Source of the DNA: JAAAOH01 sp041686235
Lineage (GTDB): Bacteria > Spirochaetota > Spirochaetia > DSM-27196 > PWMO01
Reading direction: 5' to 3'
Assembly: GCA_041686235.1 (NCBI GenBank)
Contig: JAWLED010000084.1
Location: forward strand, 1 to 12,129
DNA: 12,129 bases
In this document: positions 5,444 to 12,129 of the stretch, one piece after another
Layout of the letters: the number at the start of each line of letters is the position of its first letter
How positions within the stretch are numbered: position 1 is the stretch's first letter
Program-made: the position numbers and the translations under genes
Notes under the pieces: model-generated
What the model was told of the DNA's origin: nothing
Databases searched by the model: none
What the model saw: the letters and a program-made list of their open reading frames with translations, nothing else

Positions 5444-7159
5444 ATGCGGAGTAAGGGCGCACAAATTATCTGGGAAACGCTGGTACGGGAAGGTGTAGAA
5501 GTCGTATTCGGTTATCCAGGCGGCGCCATTCTTCCCGCTTACGACGCCATGTTGGAGTATCCGATACGACACGTGCTCGTGCGGCACGAGCAGGGTGCGG
5601 CGCACATGGCGGACGGATATGCACGCGCGACGGGTAACGTCGGAGTGGCAATGGCAACGTCCGGGCCGGGGGCAACGAATCTGGTAACCGGAATCGCTAC
5701 GGCAATGATGGACTCGTCTCCTATGGTGTGCATTACCGGGCAAGTGCCGGGTGCCGCTATCGGGACGGACGCCTTTCAGGAAACCGACGTTACCGGTGTT
5801 ACGCTTCCTATCACCAAGCACAACTACCTTGTTACCGATCCGGCGGACATCGAAAGTGCTTTGCGAGAAGCATTCTATATAGCACGCTCCGGCCGACCCG
5901 GACCGGTGCTCGTCGACATTTCGAAAGACGCACAGCAGAAAGAGATCGAATGGTCGCCGAGCCTCGAGCCGGTGCGCATGCCGGGCTATCGCCCCGATTT
6001 GACCGCGCCGGCAACCGAGCTCGAGCGCGCAGCGGAGATGATCGACCAGGCCGAGCGCCCCGTCATCCTCGGTGGACACGGAATCACGATGTCCGGGGGG
6101 ATGGATGCGTTTCGGAAATTTGCTGAAAAGGCAAACATTCCCGTCGGGATGACGCTTCTCGGCCTTGGTGGTTTCCCCATAGACCATGAGCTCAACCAGG
6201 GTATGATGGGTATGCACGGTGAATCGTGGGTCAATCAAGCCATCCAAGAGGCGGATCTCCTGATTGCCCTTGGTATGCGTTTCGACGACCGAGTAACCGG
6301 AAATCTCAAGAATTACGCCCAAAATGCAAAAAAGATACATATCGATATCGACCCGACCGAGATCAACAAGAACGTTCGTGTCGATGTCGGCATCGTAGGA
6401 GATCTCAACGAGACCCTTTGGCGATTGACGCCCATGGTGCGCTCGCAGCCCCGATCGGATTGGCTCGCTCGCCTCGCAGACCTTCGCGGAGAGGCGTCGG
6501 TGCGCGACATTCAACGGTTGCCGGACAACGGGCACCTGTACGCAGCTCACGTCATAAACGACCTGTCCCATTTCACCGGTGGTCAGGCGATCATCGCAAC
6601 CGACGTCGGGCAACATCAAATGTGGGCGGCGCAGTACTATGCGCATAACATACCCATGCACCACATCACCTCCGGGGGGCTCGGAACGATGGGCTTTGCA
6701 TTGCCGGCCGGGATCGGGGCTAAGTTCGGCCAACCGAATAAACAGGTATGGGTAATCGCCGGAGACGGTGGCTTTCAGATGACAGCCGCCGAGCTCTCGA
6801 CGTGTGCACAAGAGGGGTTGGATCTAAATATCGCCATCATCAACAATAATTTCCTCGGCATGGTGCGGCAGTGGCAAGAGTTCTTCTACGACAAACGCTA
6901 CTCGGCAACGCCCATGAAAAACCCTGATTTCATAAAACTTGCCGAAGCGCATGGTCTCACGGGGTTGATCTGCGAAAAGCGCGAAGATGTAGAGTCGGTG
7001 ATCACCCAAGCGGAAAGCACCCCGGGGACGGTGGTGGTGGATTTCCACGTCGAGCAAGAGGATACCGTGTATCCGATGGTCCCCACCGGCAACGATTTGC
7101 ATCAAATGATTCGACGTCCCCAAGCGGAAAACCCGTTGGTGGAAACCGCGAGCGACTAG
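5444..7159 (+). CDS. ilvB: Acetohydroxyacid synthase large (catalytic) subunit
   Basis: Thiamine-diphosphate enzyme (571 residues, normal size) that condenses two pyruvates to 2-acetolactate, or pyruvate with 2-oxobutyrate to 2-aceto-2-hydroxybutyrate. This is the first shared step of valine/leucine and isoleucine synthesis. Three domains are seen: the N-terminal Pyr domain (about 1-170) with FGYPGGAILPAYDA and the catalytic Glu49 in RHEQGAAHMADGYAR; the central FAD-type domain (about 190-335) with LGMRFDDRVTG; and the C-terminal PP domain (about 370-550) with the ThDP/Mg motif GDGGFQM (from about 440) and NNN about 25 residues later. SGGLGTMGFALPA is also typical of AHAS. The frame is open upstream to an ATG at 5366, but the ATG at 5444 follows a strong GAGGAGGAG Shine-Dalgarno and matches the family N-terminus. 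It forms an operon with ilvN, 43 nt downstream. Confidence 0.97.
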   Translation: MRSKGAQIIWETLVREGVEVVFGYPGGAILPAYDAMLEYPIRHVLVRHEQGAAHMADGYARATGNVGVAMATSGPGATNLVTGIATAMMDSSPMVCITGQVPGAAIGTDAFQETDVTGVTLPITKHNYLVTDPADIESALREAFYIARSGRPGPVLVDISKDAQQKEIEWSPSLEPVRMPGYRPDLTAPATELERAAEMIDQAERPVILGGHGITMSGGMDAFRKFAEKANIPVGMTLLGLGGFPIDHELNQGMMGMHGESWVNQAIQEADLLIALGMRFDDRVTGNLKNYAQNAKKIHIDIDPTEINKNVRVDVGIVGDLNETLWRLTPMVRSQPRSDWLARLADLRGEASVRDIQRLPDNGHLYAAHVINDLSHFTGGQAIIATDVGQHQMWAAQYYAHNIPMHHITSGGLGTMGFALPAGIGAKFGQPNKQVWVIAGDGGFQMTAAELSTCAQEGLDLNIAIINNNFLGMVRQWQEFFYDKRYSATPMKNPDFIKLAEAHGLTGLICEKREDVESVITQAESTPGTVVVDFHVEQEDTVYPMVPTGNDLHQMIRRPQAENPLVETASD

Positions 7160-7202
7160 TTTGCGCGGGGGCTTTGATCGATCCGGCCCGAGGAGGCAAC
7201 AG

Positions 7203-7751
7203 ATGTCAGATAGTGTAATGAGAATGTTTGCAGTATACGTAGAGGATAAGCCCGGCGTGCTAAACCGCGTAGCATCGCTGTTTCGCCGCCGAGGCTTCAA
7301 TATCGACTCGCTTACGGTTGGGCATACGCACCAGCAGGGCGTTTCCCGGATGACCATCTGCTTAGAGGCGGATCATCTTACCGCAACGCGAATTGAGGCA
7401 AACCTCTACAAGCTGGTAAACGTGGTGCGTGTAGAGGACGTAACGCCGCATCCGTCCGTGGCGCGCGATCTCGCCCTCGTTAAGGTGTCGACGAGTCCGG
7501 AGTCACGCTCGGAGCTCCTCCAAGTGGTGGAGATATACCGGGCTCAAGTCGTGGATTTTAATCCTGAGTCGATTATCGTGGAAATTACCGGTGACGAGGG
7601 CAAGCTGGACAGCTTCATCGAGGCACTACGGCCGTATGGCATTATCGAAATGGTGCGGACCGGCGTCGTTGCCATGGCTCGAGGCCCGCACGCTCCCCAG
7701 GTCAGCCCGGAGTTCGTTAGTGCCAGAGTCCCCGAGGAGGAATCGGTTTGA
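7203..7751 (+). CDS. ilvN: Acetohydroxyacid synthase small (regulatory) subunit
   Basis: Regulatory subunit (182 residues) that activates the IlvB catalytic subunit and confers feedback inhibition, usually by valine. An ACT domain occupies about 6-80 and begins MRMFAVYVEDKPGVLNRVAS, with the family GFNIDSLTVG (31-40) and a Gly-Val-Ser-Arg-Met turn (46-50). The C-terminal domain (about 85-168) contains FNPESIIVEITGDEGKLDSF. The tail after about 165 is slightly longer than in the E. coli homologue. The start at 7203 follows AGGAGG (7191-7196) by 6 nt; an upstream in-frame TTG at 7161 has no Shine-Dalgarno and is rejected. The chain corresponds to the larger IlvN/IlvH form with both domains, so allosteric control is expected to be intact. 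Confidence 0.96.
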   Translation: MSDSVMRMFAVYVEDKPGVLNRVASLFRRRGFNIDSLTVGHTHQQGVSRMTICLEADHLTATRIEANLYKLVNVVRVEDVTPHPSVARDLALVKVSTSPESRSELLQVVEIYRAQVVDFNPESIIVEITGDEGKLDSFIEALRPYGIIEMVRTGVVAMARGPHAPQVSPEFVSARVPEEESV

Positions 7752-7791
7752 GCTCTACGACCACGTTCGTACACACCGTACAAAGCGAAAT

Positions 7792-7797
7792 TATCAT
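7792..7797 (+). promoter_or_regulatory. Possible -10 box upstream of the cimA leader
   Basis: TATCAT matches the sigma70 -10 consensus at five of six bases and lies in the only AT-rich stretch of the ilvN-cimA spacer. The best -35 candidate at 18 bp (CGTACA, 7768-7773) is weak. Transcription would start about 7804, just before the first hairpin. Confidence 0.28.
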
Positions 7798-7806
7798 TAT
7801 TAGGTA

Positions 7807-7838
7807 GGGATGCTCCCTCTGTTGAGGGCGAGCATCCC
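7807..7838 (+). promoter_or_regulatory. Stable hairpin in the ilvN-cimA spacer
   Basis: GGGATGCTC (7807-7815) pairs perfectly with GAGCATCCC (7830-7838). After a two-base bulge the inner CCTC/GAGG pairs close a TGTT tetraloop. It has no T-run of its own and stands 4 nt before the terminator stem, so the pair of hairpins may be alternative or stacked regulatory structures. Confidence 0.7.
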
Positions 7839-7842
7839 AGGG

Positions 7843-7884
7843 CCGGGTTCGGAGAGTGGTCAAACTCTCAGACCCGGTTTTTTT
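7843..7884 (+). terminator. Rho-independent terminator between ilvN and cimA
   Basis: CCGGGT (7843-7848) pairs with ACCCGG (7872-7877), and GAGAGT (7852-7857) pairs with ACTCTC (7864-7869) around a 6-nt loop, with a small internal loop between the two stems. Seven T residues follow immediately (7878-7884). It may end ilvBN transcription, or act as an attenuator for cimA. Confidence 0.88.
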
Positions 7885-7935
7885 GTGCCGTAGTTCCGGT
7901 TCCAACGACCGGGCCGGCAGAATCGGGGTTCAGCG

Positions 7936-7961
7936 GTTGCCGTGCCATAGTACCCGGCAAC
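7936..7961 (+). promoter_or_regulatory. Short inverted repeat in the cimA leader
   Basis: GTTGCCG (7936-7942) and CGGCAAC (7955-7961) form a perfect 7-bp stem with a 12-nt loop, ending 21 nt before the cimA Shine-Dalgarno. It could be an RNA hairpin or a protein-binding palindrome. Nothing further is recognised between the terminator and cimA. Confidence 0.4.
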
Positions 7962-7993
7962 GCGCTGCTGGAAACGAAAAAGGGAGGAACACA

Positions 7994-9664
7994 ATGGCAG
8001 GAGTACCGACAGGACTACCACAGCACGTAGATGTATACGATACCACGCTGCGCGATGGTACCCAACGAGAGGGGCTTTCGCTCTCGCTCGAGGACAAGCT
8101 TCGTATCGCTCGCCGTCTCGACGAGCTCGGCGTCGCCTTCATCGAGGGGGGCTGGCCGGGGTCCAACCCCAAAGACGCGGGGTTCTTCGATCAGGCGCAG
8201 CACATGCAATGGGAGAACGCGTCGGTGGCGGCCTTTGGATCGACGTGCCGAGTCGGAAAGAGACCGGAGGAGGATGCAAATGTCGCTGCACTGCTCCAGG
8301 CAAATACCCCGGTATGTACCGTCGTCGGTAAGACGTGGACTCTGCACGTCACCGACGTTCTCCGCACGGATCTCAAAGAGAACCTGCGGCTCATCGAAGA
8401 GAGTATCGCCTATCTGATATCACAGGGCCGGCGAGTCGTCTATGATGCCGAGCATTTCTTCGACGGGTTCGAGGCCGACCCTCGCTATTCCATCGAGACG
8501 CTCACCGCCGCCGTGCGTGGGGGAGCGGAGGTGCTGGTGCTTTGTGACACCAACGGCGGCAATCTTCCGTGGCACATCGAGGATGCGTTTCGCTCGGTCC
8601 GCGCGGAGCTCGGCGATGTACCGCTGGGTATGCACGCACACAACGACGGCGGTTGTGGTGTGGCAAATTCGCTGGCGGCCGTGCGACAGGGCGCAGTACA
8701 TGTGCAAGGGACGATCAACGGATACGGAGAGCGCTGCGGCAATGCGGACCTGTGCTCGATCATTCCCGACGTCGAGCTCAAGATGAACGCCTCCTGTTTG
8801 CCGCAGGGGCGTCTACCGGAGCTCTTCGACAGCGCCCACTTCGTCGCCGAGGTAGCGAACCTTTCGCCGGATGATCATGCGCCGTTTGTGGGGCGAAGTG
8901 CATTTGCCCACAAAGGTGGCATCCATGTGGCGGCAATGCGGCGCAATCCGCTTTCGTATCAACACATCGACCCGGAACTGGTCGGCAACGAGATGCGTAT
9001 TGTCGTCAGCGAGTTGTCCGGACGCGGCAACTTGATGAGTAAGGCTGAAGAGCTCGGTATGGAAGGTACCCGCGACGTCAGCGATGTCCTCGAGCGAATC
9101 AAAGAGTTGGAATCAAGAGGGTTTTCGTTCGAGGCGGCGGAAGCTTCGGTGGCAATGATGCTTCATCGGCGAGAGGATGGCTATACCGCTCCGTTTGAGC
9201 TTATCGACTACACCTCGATTGTCGAGCACCGCCACGGGCGCGGCATGGTAACCGAAGCGTCGATCAAAGTGCAGGTGGGAGAGGAGATCTATCACACGGT
9301 TTCCGACGGCGACGGACCTGTCGATGCGCTCTATCTTGCGTTGAGCAAGGCCCTGTCGCCGGTTGTTGAAGGGTTCGACGAGGTCAAGCTCGCCGACTAT
9401 AAGGTGCGTATTCTCGACGGTGTCAGCGGCACTGCGGCAACAACGCGGGTGCTCGTGGATATGACCTACGACGGAGAACGGTGGAGCACCGTAGGCGCCT
9501 CGACCAATATCATCGAGGCTTCTTGGCAGGCGCTCTCGGACGGCATCGAGTACGGCCTGCTTCTCCAACACCGCGGCGGCTTGCAGGGAAAACACCGTGG
9601 CAGCGCGGAGGGTGAGGTACCGATCGGAGACACAGCCGACGCACACGCGGCCGGCCGATCCTGA
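7994..9664 (+). CDS. cimA: (R)-citramalate synthase
   Basis: Enzyme of the HMG-CoA-lyase-like TIM-barrel family that joins acetyl-CoA and pyruvate to (R)-citramalate, the first step of the threonine-independent route to 2-oxobutyrate and isoleucine. The N-terminal barrel (about 11-285) has YDTTLRDGTQREGLS (15-29), FIEGGWPGSNPKD (49-61; this form is typical of the Geobacter-type citramalate synthases rather than LeuA) and the metal-binding HAHND (214-218). SAFAHKGGIHV (about 302-312) leads into the linker subdomains. The C-terminal LeuA-type allosteric domain spans roughly 400-525, including GVSGTAATTRVLVDM. A hydrophilic tail of about 30 residues makes the protein (556 residues) slightly longer than usual. 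The ATG at 7994 follows GGAGGA with good spacing; an upstream frame from 7856 is not used. Next to ilvBN it points to isoleucine synthesis. 2-Isopropylmalate or homocitrate synthase activity is less likely. Confidence 0.92.
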   Translation: MAGVPTGLPQHVDVYDTTLRDGTQREGLSLSLEDKLRIARRLDELGVAFIEGGWPGSNPKDAGFFDQAQHMQWENASVAAFGSTCRVGKRPEEDANVAALLQANTPVCTVVGKTWTLHVTDVLRTDLKENLRLIEESIAYLISQGRRVVYDAEHFFDGFEADPRYSIETLTAAVRGGAEVLVLCDTNGGNLPWHIEDAFRSVRAELGDVPLGMHAHNDGGCGVANSLAAVRQGAVHVQGTINGYGERCGNADLCSIIPDVELKMNASCLPQGRLPELFDSAHFVAEVANLSPDDHAPFVGRSAFAHKGGIHVAAMRRNPLSYQHIDPELVGNEMRIVVSELSGRGNLMSKAEELGMEGTRDVSDVLERIKELESRGFSFEAAEASVAMMLHRREDGYTAPFELIDYTSIVEHRHGRGMVTEASIKVQVGEEIYHTVSDGDGPVDALYLALSKALSPVVEGFDEVKLADYKVRILDGVSGTAATTRVLVDMTYDGERWSTVGASTNIIEASWQALSDGIEYGLLLQHRGGLQGKHRGSAEGEVPIGDTADAHAAGRS

Positions 9665-9672
9665 TCGGTTCA

Positions 9673-9705
9673 ACCGGTGCGGGTGTGCGTGGTAGTCTCA
9701 CCGGT
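9673..9705 (+). promoter_or_regulatory. Inverted repeat between cimA and the outer-membrane protein gene
   Basis: ACCGGTG (9673-9679) and CACCGGT (9699-9705) are perfect inverted copies separated by 19 nt, filling most of the 49-nt spacer. There is no T-run. The 26-bp centre spacing is compatible with either a weak hairpin or a two-site operator for the downstream gene. Confidence 0.4.
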
Positions 9706-9713
9706 ACGCTTCT

Positions 9714-10967
9714 ATGTTAGGCAGTGATCTCACGTTGAATCGTCACTCGGGTCGGCTGAGGGGGCGGCGCGTTTTGCTCGCCGTCGTTCTTTTGATGCTC
9801 GTGTCGTGTCCGGGGTGGGCCCAGGCACCGGGCGAGGAGAGCGAGAAAGAATCAAGCGGTGGTGAGGGTGCGACCCCGGCCCCGACCCGAGAGTCCACGC
9901 GGCCGAACGTCGAGCTCAGTACCTTTCGCGCCGAGGTTCGTCCCGACTTCGAAGTAGTACTTCCCACCGGTGCGATAAAGCAGCATATTCCTCTTCGCTT
10001 CGGTCGGTTTGGTATTGATACCACGCTCGGATACGCGGTGAACGGTAACCAGCTCGACGGGGACATGGTGTTCTCCTACCGGCTCGGCCGCTTCCTCTTC
10101 GAGCAGCGCTTTTTCCAAATGGTGGATTTCGAGGACTACGTCGACCCGCGCTTTGGTCTCGGCGGGGTGGACGTGTTCTCCGATGAAGAGTTCGTCGTAC
10201 GCAAACGAGGGCTCGAGCCGCGCATATCGGCTTTTGTCACACCCGATAGCCGGGTCGGCACGGCCCTTAAGGCCACCGACACTTTCGAGTGGAGCCTTTC
10301 CGAAGAAGAGCTCGTCGATGAAGGTTTAGACCTCAGGCCCGAGGTGTTTTTCATCTATGACAACATGAAAGCTGTCCAGCCGAATCGCGCCCTCGAGCTC
10401 ACTGGAACGGCCGGGCGCCTGTCGCTCTCCGAGCGTTTTCGAAACAGTTTTACCAACCCGGTATCGCTCGAGCTTCAGAGCCGCGTGCTATTCCAGGCGC
10501 TCATAGGCGACGAGTGGGGCATCGAGGAACACCTCAGTTTCGACACGCTTATCGATGTGTGGCGCGACGACCTGGCGAGAATGTATCAACTCGGCGGCTT
10601 CGACAGTGTTCGGGGCTACGCGCCGAATGAGATCAAGGCGGTGCGGGCAGGAATGCTTTCTTCGGAGGTCTCCCGTCGCGTCCTTCGCAGCTGGGATCGA
10701 TCCTTCACCGTGCGCGAACGGCGGCGCGTGCAGGTCCACCAGCATCGGGTGTTTGTGCTCAATGACGTGGCGGTTACGCAAAAAGAGCTGAACCTCGAGT
10801 CGAAGGCGTCATTTCACGGTAGTGCGGGTTTGGGAATCGGCACTGTCGTCTCGATCGGACGGGTGCACCTCGACGTGTCGGTGGCTGCGGCGCAGCCCTT
10901 CGACATAGAGCGGCTGCCGGTTGCATACGTGCGAACGACGCTGTTCAACTTCGAGCGCAATTTGTAG
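9714..10967 (+). CDS. Outer-membrane beta-barrel protein, Omp85-like without POTRA domains
   Basis: A 417-residue exported protein. The N-terminus has basic residues (RLRGRR, 14-19) and a hydrophobic core VLLAVVLLMLV (20-30), then SCPGWAQA (31-38). Cleavage by signal peptidase I after AQA is likely, although LVSC (29-32) also fits a lipobox. An acidic, low-complexity linker (39-63) follows. The rest alternates short beta-type strands with polar turns. GFDSVRGYAPNE (295-306) matches the conserved (V/I)RG(F/Y) loop of Omp85/TpsB barrels, and the C-terminus (about 370-417) has paired strands ending TTLFNFERNL. No room exists for POTRA repeats, so it is probably an outer-membrane barrel but not a full BamA. 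It could be a surface antigen (D15)-like protein of unknown function. The ATG at 9714 has no evident Shine-Dalgarno. Confidence 0.72.
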   Translation: MLGSDLTLNRHSGRLRGRRVLLAVVLLMLVSCPGWAQAPGEESEKESSGGEGATPAPTRESTRPNVELSTFRAEVRPDFEVVLPTGAIKQHIPLRFGRFGIDTTLGYAVNGNQLDGDMVFSYRLGRFLFEQRFFQMVDFEDYVDPRFGLGGVDVFSDEEFVVRKRGLEPRISAFVTPDSRVGTALKATDTFEWSLSEEELVDEGLDLRPEVFFIYDNMKAVQPNRALELTGTAGRLSLSERFRNSFTNPVSLELQSRVLFQALIGDEWGIEEHLSFDTLIDVWRDDLARMYQLGGFDSVRGYAPNEIKAVRAGMLSSEVSRRVLRSWDRSFTVRERRRVQVHQHRVFVLNDVAVTQKELNLESKASFHGSAGLGIGTVVSIGRVHLDVSVAAAQPFDIERLPVAYVRTTLFNFERNL

Positions 10968-10968
10968 C

Positions 10969-11008
10969 GGCGTTTCGCACGCATGAGTCACGCCCGCGCG
11001 AAAACGTC
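10969..11008 (+). terminator. Possible bidirectional terminator between convergent genes
   Basis: GGCGTTTCGC (10969-10978) can pair imperfectly with GCGAAAACGTC (10998-11008), with one bulge and one mismatch. It lies in the 64-nt space between two converging genes. No T-run longer than four follows on either strand, so termination is only suggested by position. Confidence 0.3.
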
Positions 11009-11031
11009 GGCCCGGTGCCTCAATGACGCGG

Positions 11032-12129
11032 TTAGAGTGAGAGCTTTCGTTTTCTCGCGGTTATGGGCCAAGAGGCCTCGATATCGCCGTCGGGTCCGAC
11101 AACGAGCACCTCTTCGTGGAGGGCGGTTGTGGGACAGATGTGCGAAGGAACGACAAGCACTTCGGTTCCGACTTCAGGAACTTCTGACGCCGAGTCCGGC
11201 TGAGTCTGCCAGACCCAATGTTCTTCGCTCTGGAGTATAGGGGACGCATCTTCGTGGTCGAGTACGAGACCGCGTTGGCCGCTGCGGTCAGTGGAGATGG
11301 CTTTGGCGCCTATGTCGAGGGTAAACCGATCGTCGGCGGGACGGCTGACTACTCTGCCGAAAACAAGGCCGGCGGGGACAAAGGGCAAGTCCGGGAGGGT
11401 GCGCTGGTAACCCCAATCGTAGACGACGGCGGTACCCGGAGAAAGCTCGGTATCGGGAAAGCGCGCGTAGCAGGGAAATGTCGGGGTGCCTCCCATTACG
11501 AGGCGAGGAACCTCGAGACCCTCGGACTCCAGGCGCGCTTTGAGCGCCGAGACCGCCCGATAGCCTGTCTCGGCTGCCGCCATGCGCTCGTCAAAATTGG
11601 ACTGCCGATTTTGCCCGTCGTAGTAGTGAAGGCCACCGAAGCTGAGCCCGGGCGCCGTTTCTGCGTAATGGGCTATTTCGGGAGCTTTCTCGGGTTGCAC
11701 CCCCGTGCGTTGAAAACCGGGGTCGATGTCTACCAAGACCTCAACGCCCGCTCCGCCGTCCGCGGCGTTTCCCTCGGCGAAAGAGCGGCTCAGCGCCCGT
11801 GAGAGCTCCGCAAGTGAATCGACGTTATCCGTTAGTACTTTTAGTTGCAAATCGGGGAACGCCCGAAGTAGTGCCACGACGCGGTCAATGTTCGGGCCCA
11901 CCACCGGATAGGCAAGGAACACGTCGCTCACTCCCCCACGGCACAACATCTCCGCCTCGGCAATAGTCGCGCATTTGAACTTCGTAATGCCGTGCGCTCG
12001 CAGGAGATCGACCACGCCCATCGTTTTGAAGGTTTTGATGTGGGGCCGCAGACGTGTAGCATTGCCCGCTATGCTGAGCATCTTCGTGATGTTCTCTTCG
12101 ATGTGTTTGCGAAAATAGAGAAGGCACGG
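11032..12129 (-). CDS. PLP-dependent enzyme, D-threonine aldolase / D-serine dehydratase-like (5' end outside window)
   Basis: Fold-type III (alanine racemase-like) PLP enzyme with a C-terminal D-serine-dehydratase-like beta domain; family members cleave or dehydrate D-hydroxy-amino acids such as D-threonine or D-serine. The frame is open to the right edge, so 365 residues are visible and only a short N-terminal piece is missing; the internal ATG at 12081 is not the start. RPHIKTFKT (28-36 of the visible part) carries the PLP lysine (Lys32). The C-terminal metal motif PSHICPTTALHEEV has His330 and Cys332, the pair that binds Zn or Mn in this family. GLHYYDGQN and a YDWGYQ segment are also typical. 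Substrate is not decided by the sequence. It converges on the outer-membrane protein gene and shows no clear functional tie to it. Confidence 0.88.
   Translation of the reverse strand, partial: PCLLYFRKHIEENITKMLSIAGNATRLRPHIKTFKTMGVVDLLRAHGITKFKCATIAEAEMLCRGGVSDVFLAYPVVGPNIDRVVALLRAFPDLQLKVLTDNVDSLAELSRALSRSFAEGNAADGGAGVEVLVDIDPGFQRTGVQPEKAPEIAHYAETAPGLSFGGLHYYDGQNRQSNFDERMAAAETGYRAVSALKARLESEGLEVPRLVMGGTPTFPCYARFPDTELSPGTAVVYDWGYQRTLPDLPFVPAGLVFGRVVSRPADDRFTLDIGAKAISTDRSGQRGLVLDHEDASPILQSEEHWVWQTQPDSASEVPEVGTEVLVVPSHICPTTALHEEVLVVGPDGDIEASWPITARKRKLSL

Noticed and set aside
5108..6811. 567-residue minus-strand open frame opposite ilvB
   Set aside because: It lies antisense to the clear ilvB coding sequence, contains no recognisable domain, and has the Arg/His-rich composition typical of antisense frames in GC-rich genes.
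7161..7202. Longer ilvN from a TTG at 7161
   Set aside because: No Shine-Dalgarno precedes it, whereas AGGAGG stands 6 nt before the ATG at 7203, which begins the ACT domain properly.
7856..7993. Longer cimA from 7856
   Set aside because: That start lies inside the terminator stem, and the extension has no family similarity; the ATG at 7994 has a good ribosome-binding site.
7752..7993. T-box riboswitch before cimA
   Set aside because: I could not find the conserved T-box sequence (AGGGTGGNACCGCG-like) or a specifier-loop arrangement; only two simple hairpins are evident.

Overview
The window looks like part of a GC-rich (roughly 60 %) diderm bacterial chromosome. It carries outer-membrane lipid transport genes (MlaE/MlaF type), an Omp85-like barrel protein, tandem cyclic-nucleotide-binding proteins, one of them fused to TPRs, and a receiver-PAS-HisKA_2 kinase. 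This mix suggests a free-living spirochaete (Spirochaeta/Alkalispirochaeta-like). That is an inference from gene content, not a proven assignment.

Left part, minus strand (about 1-1881): a PHP-domain phosphoesterase, an MlaE permease and the first 68 codons of its ATPase form one compact operon read towards the left edge. The ATPase N-terminus is the most unusual object here. A 23-residue Gly/Ser tract, encoded largely by three tandem 18-bp units, sits where the first beta-hairpin of the nucleotide-binding domain should be, shortly before Walker A.

Centre-left, plus strand (1939-5183): a good sigma70-like promoter precedes three closely spaced genes. They are a CNB-TPR protein with a degenerate nucleotide-binding cassette, a CNB-winged-helix protein with a canonical cassette, and a receiver-PAS-HisKA_2-HATPase sensor kinase. 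They look like one signalling operon. A 17-bp GC-rich tandem repeat follows.

Centre-right, plus strand (5351-9664): branched-chain amino acid genes. ilvB and ilvN (acetohydroxyacid synthase) are followed by a structured spacer with a strong intrinsic terminator and then by a citramalate synthase gene (cimA). Together they suggest isoleucine synthesis from pyruvate and acetyl-CoA through citramalate, with AHAS condensing the resulting 2-oxobutyrate. The spacer could simply end ilvBN transcription, or act as an attenuating leader for cimA; no convincing promoter lies between the terminator and cimA.

Right part: a plus-strand outer-membrane beta-barrel protein of Omp85 type without POTRA domains, then a convergent minus-strand PLP enzyme of the D-threonine aldolase/D-serine dehydratase-like fold, cut at its 5' end by the window edge. 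No tRNA, rRNA, insertion sequence or CRISPR array was seen.
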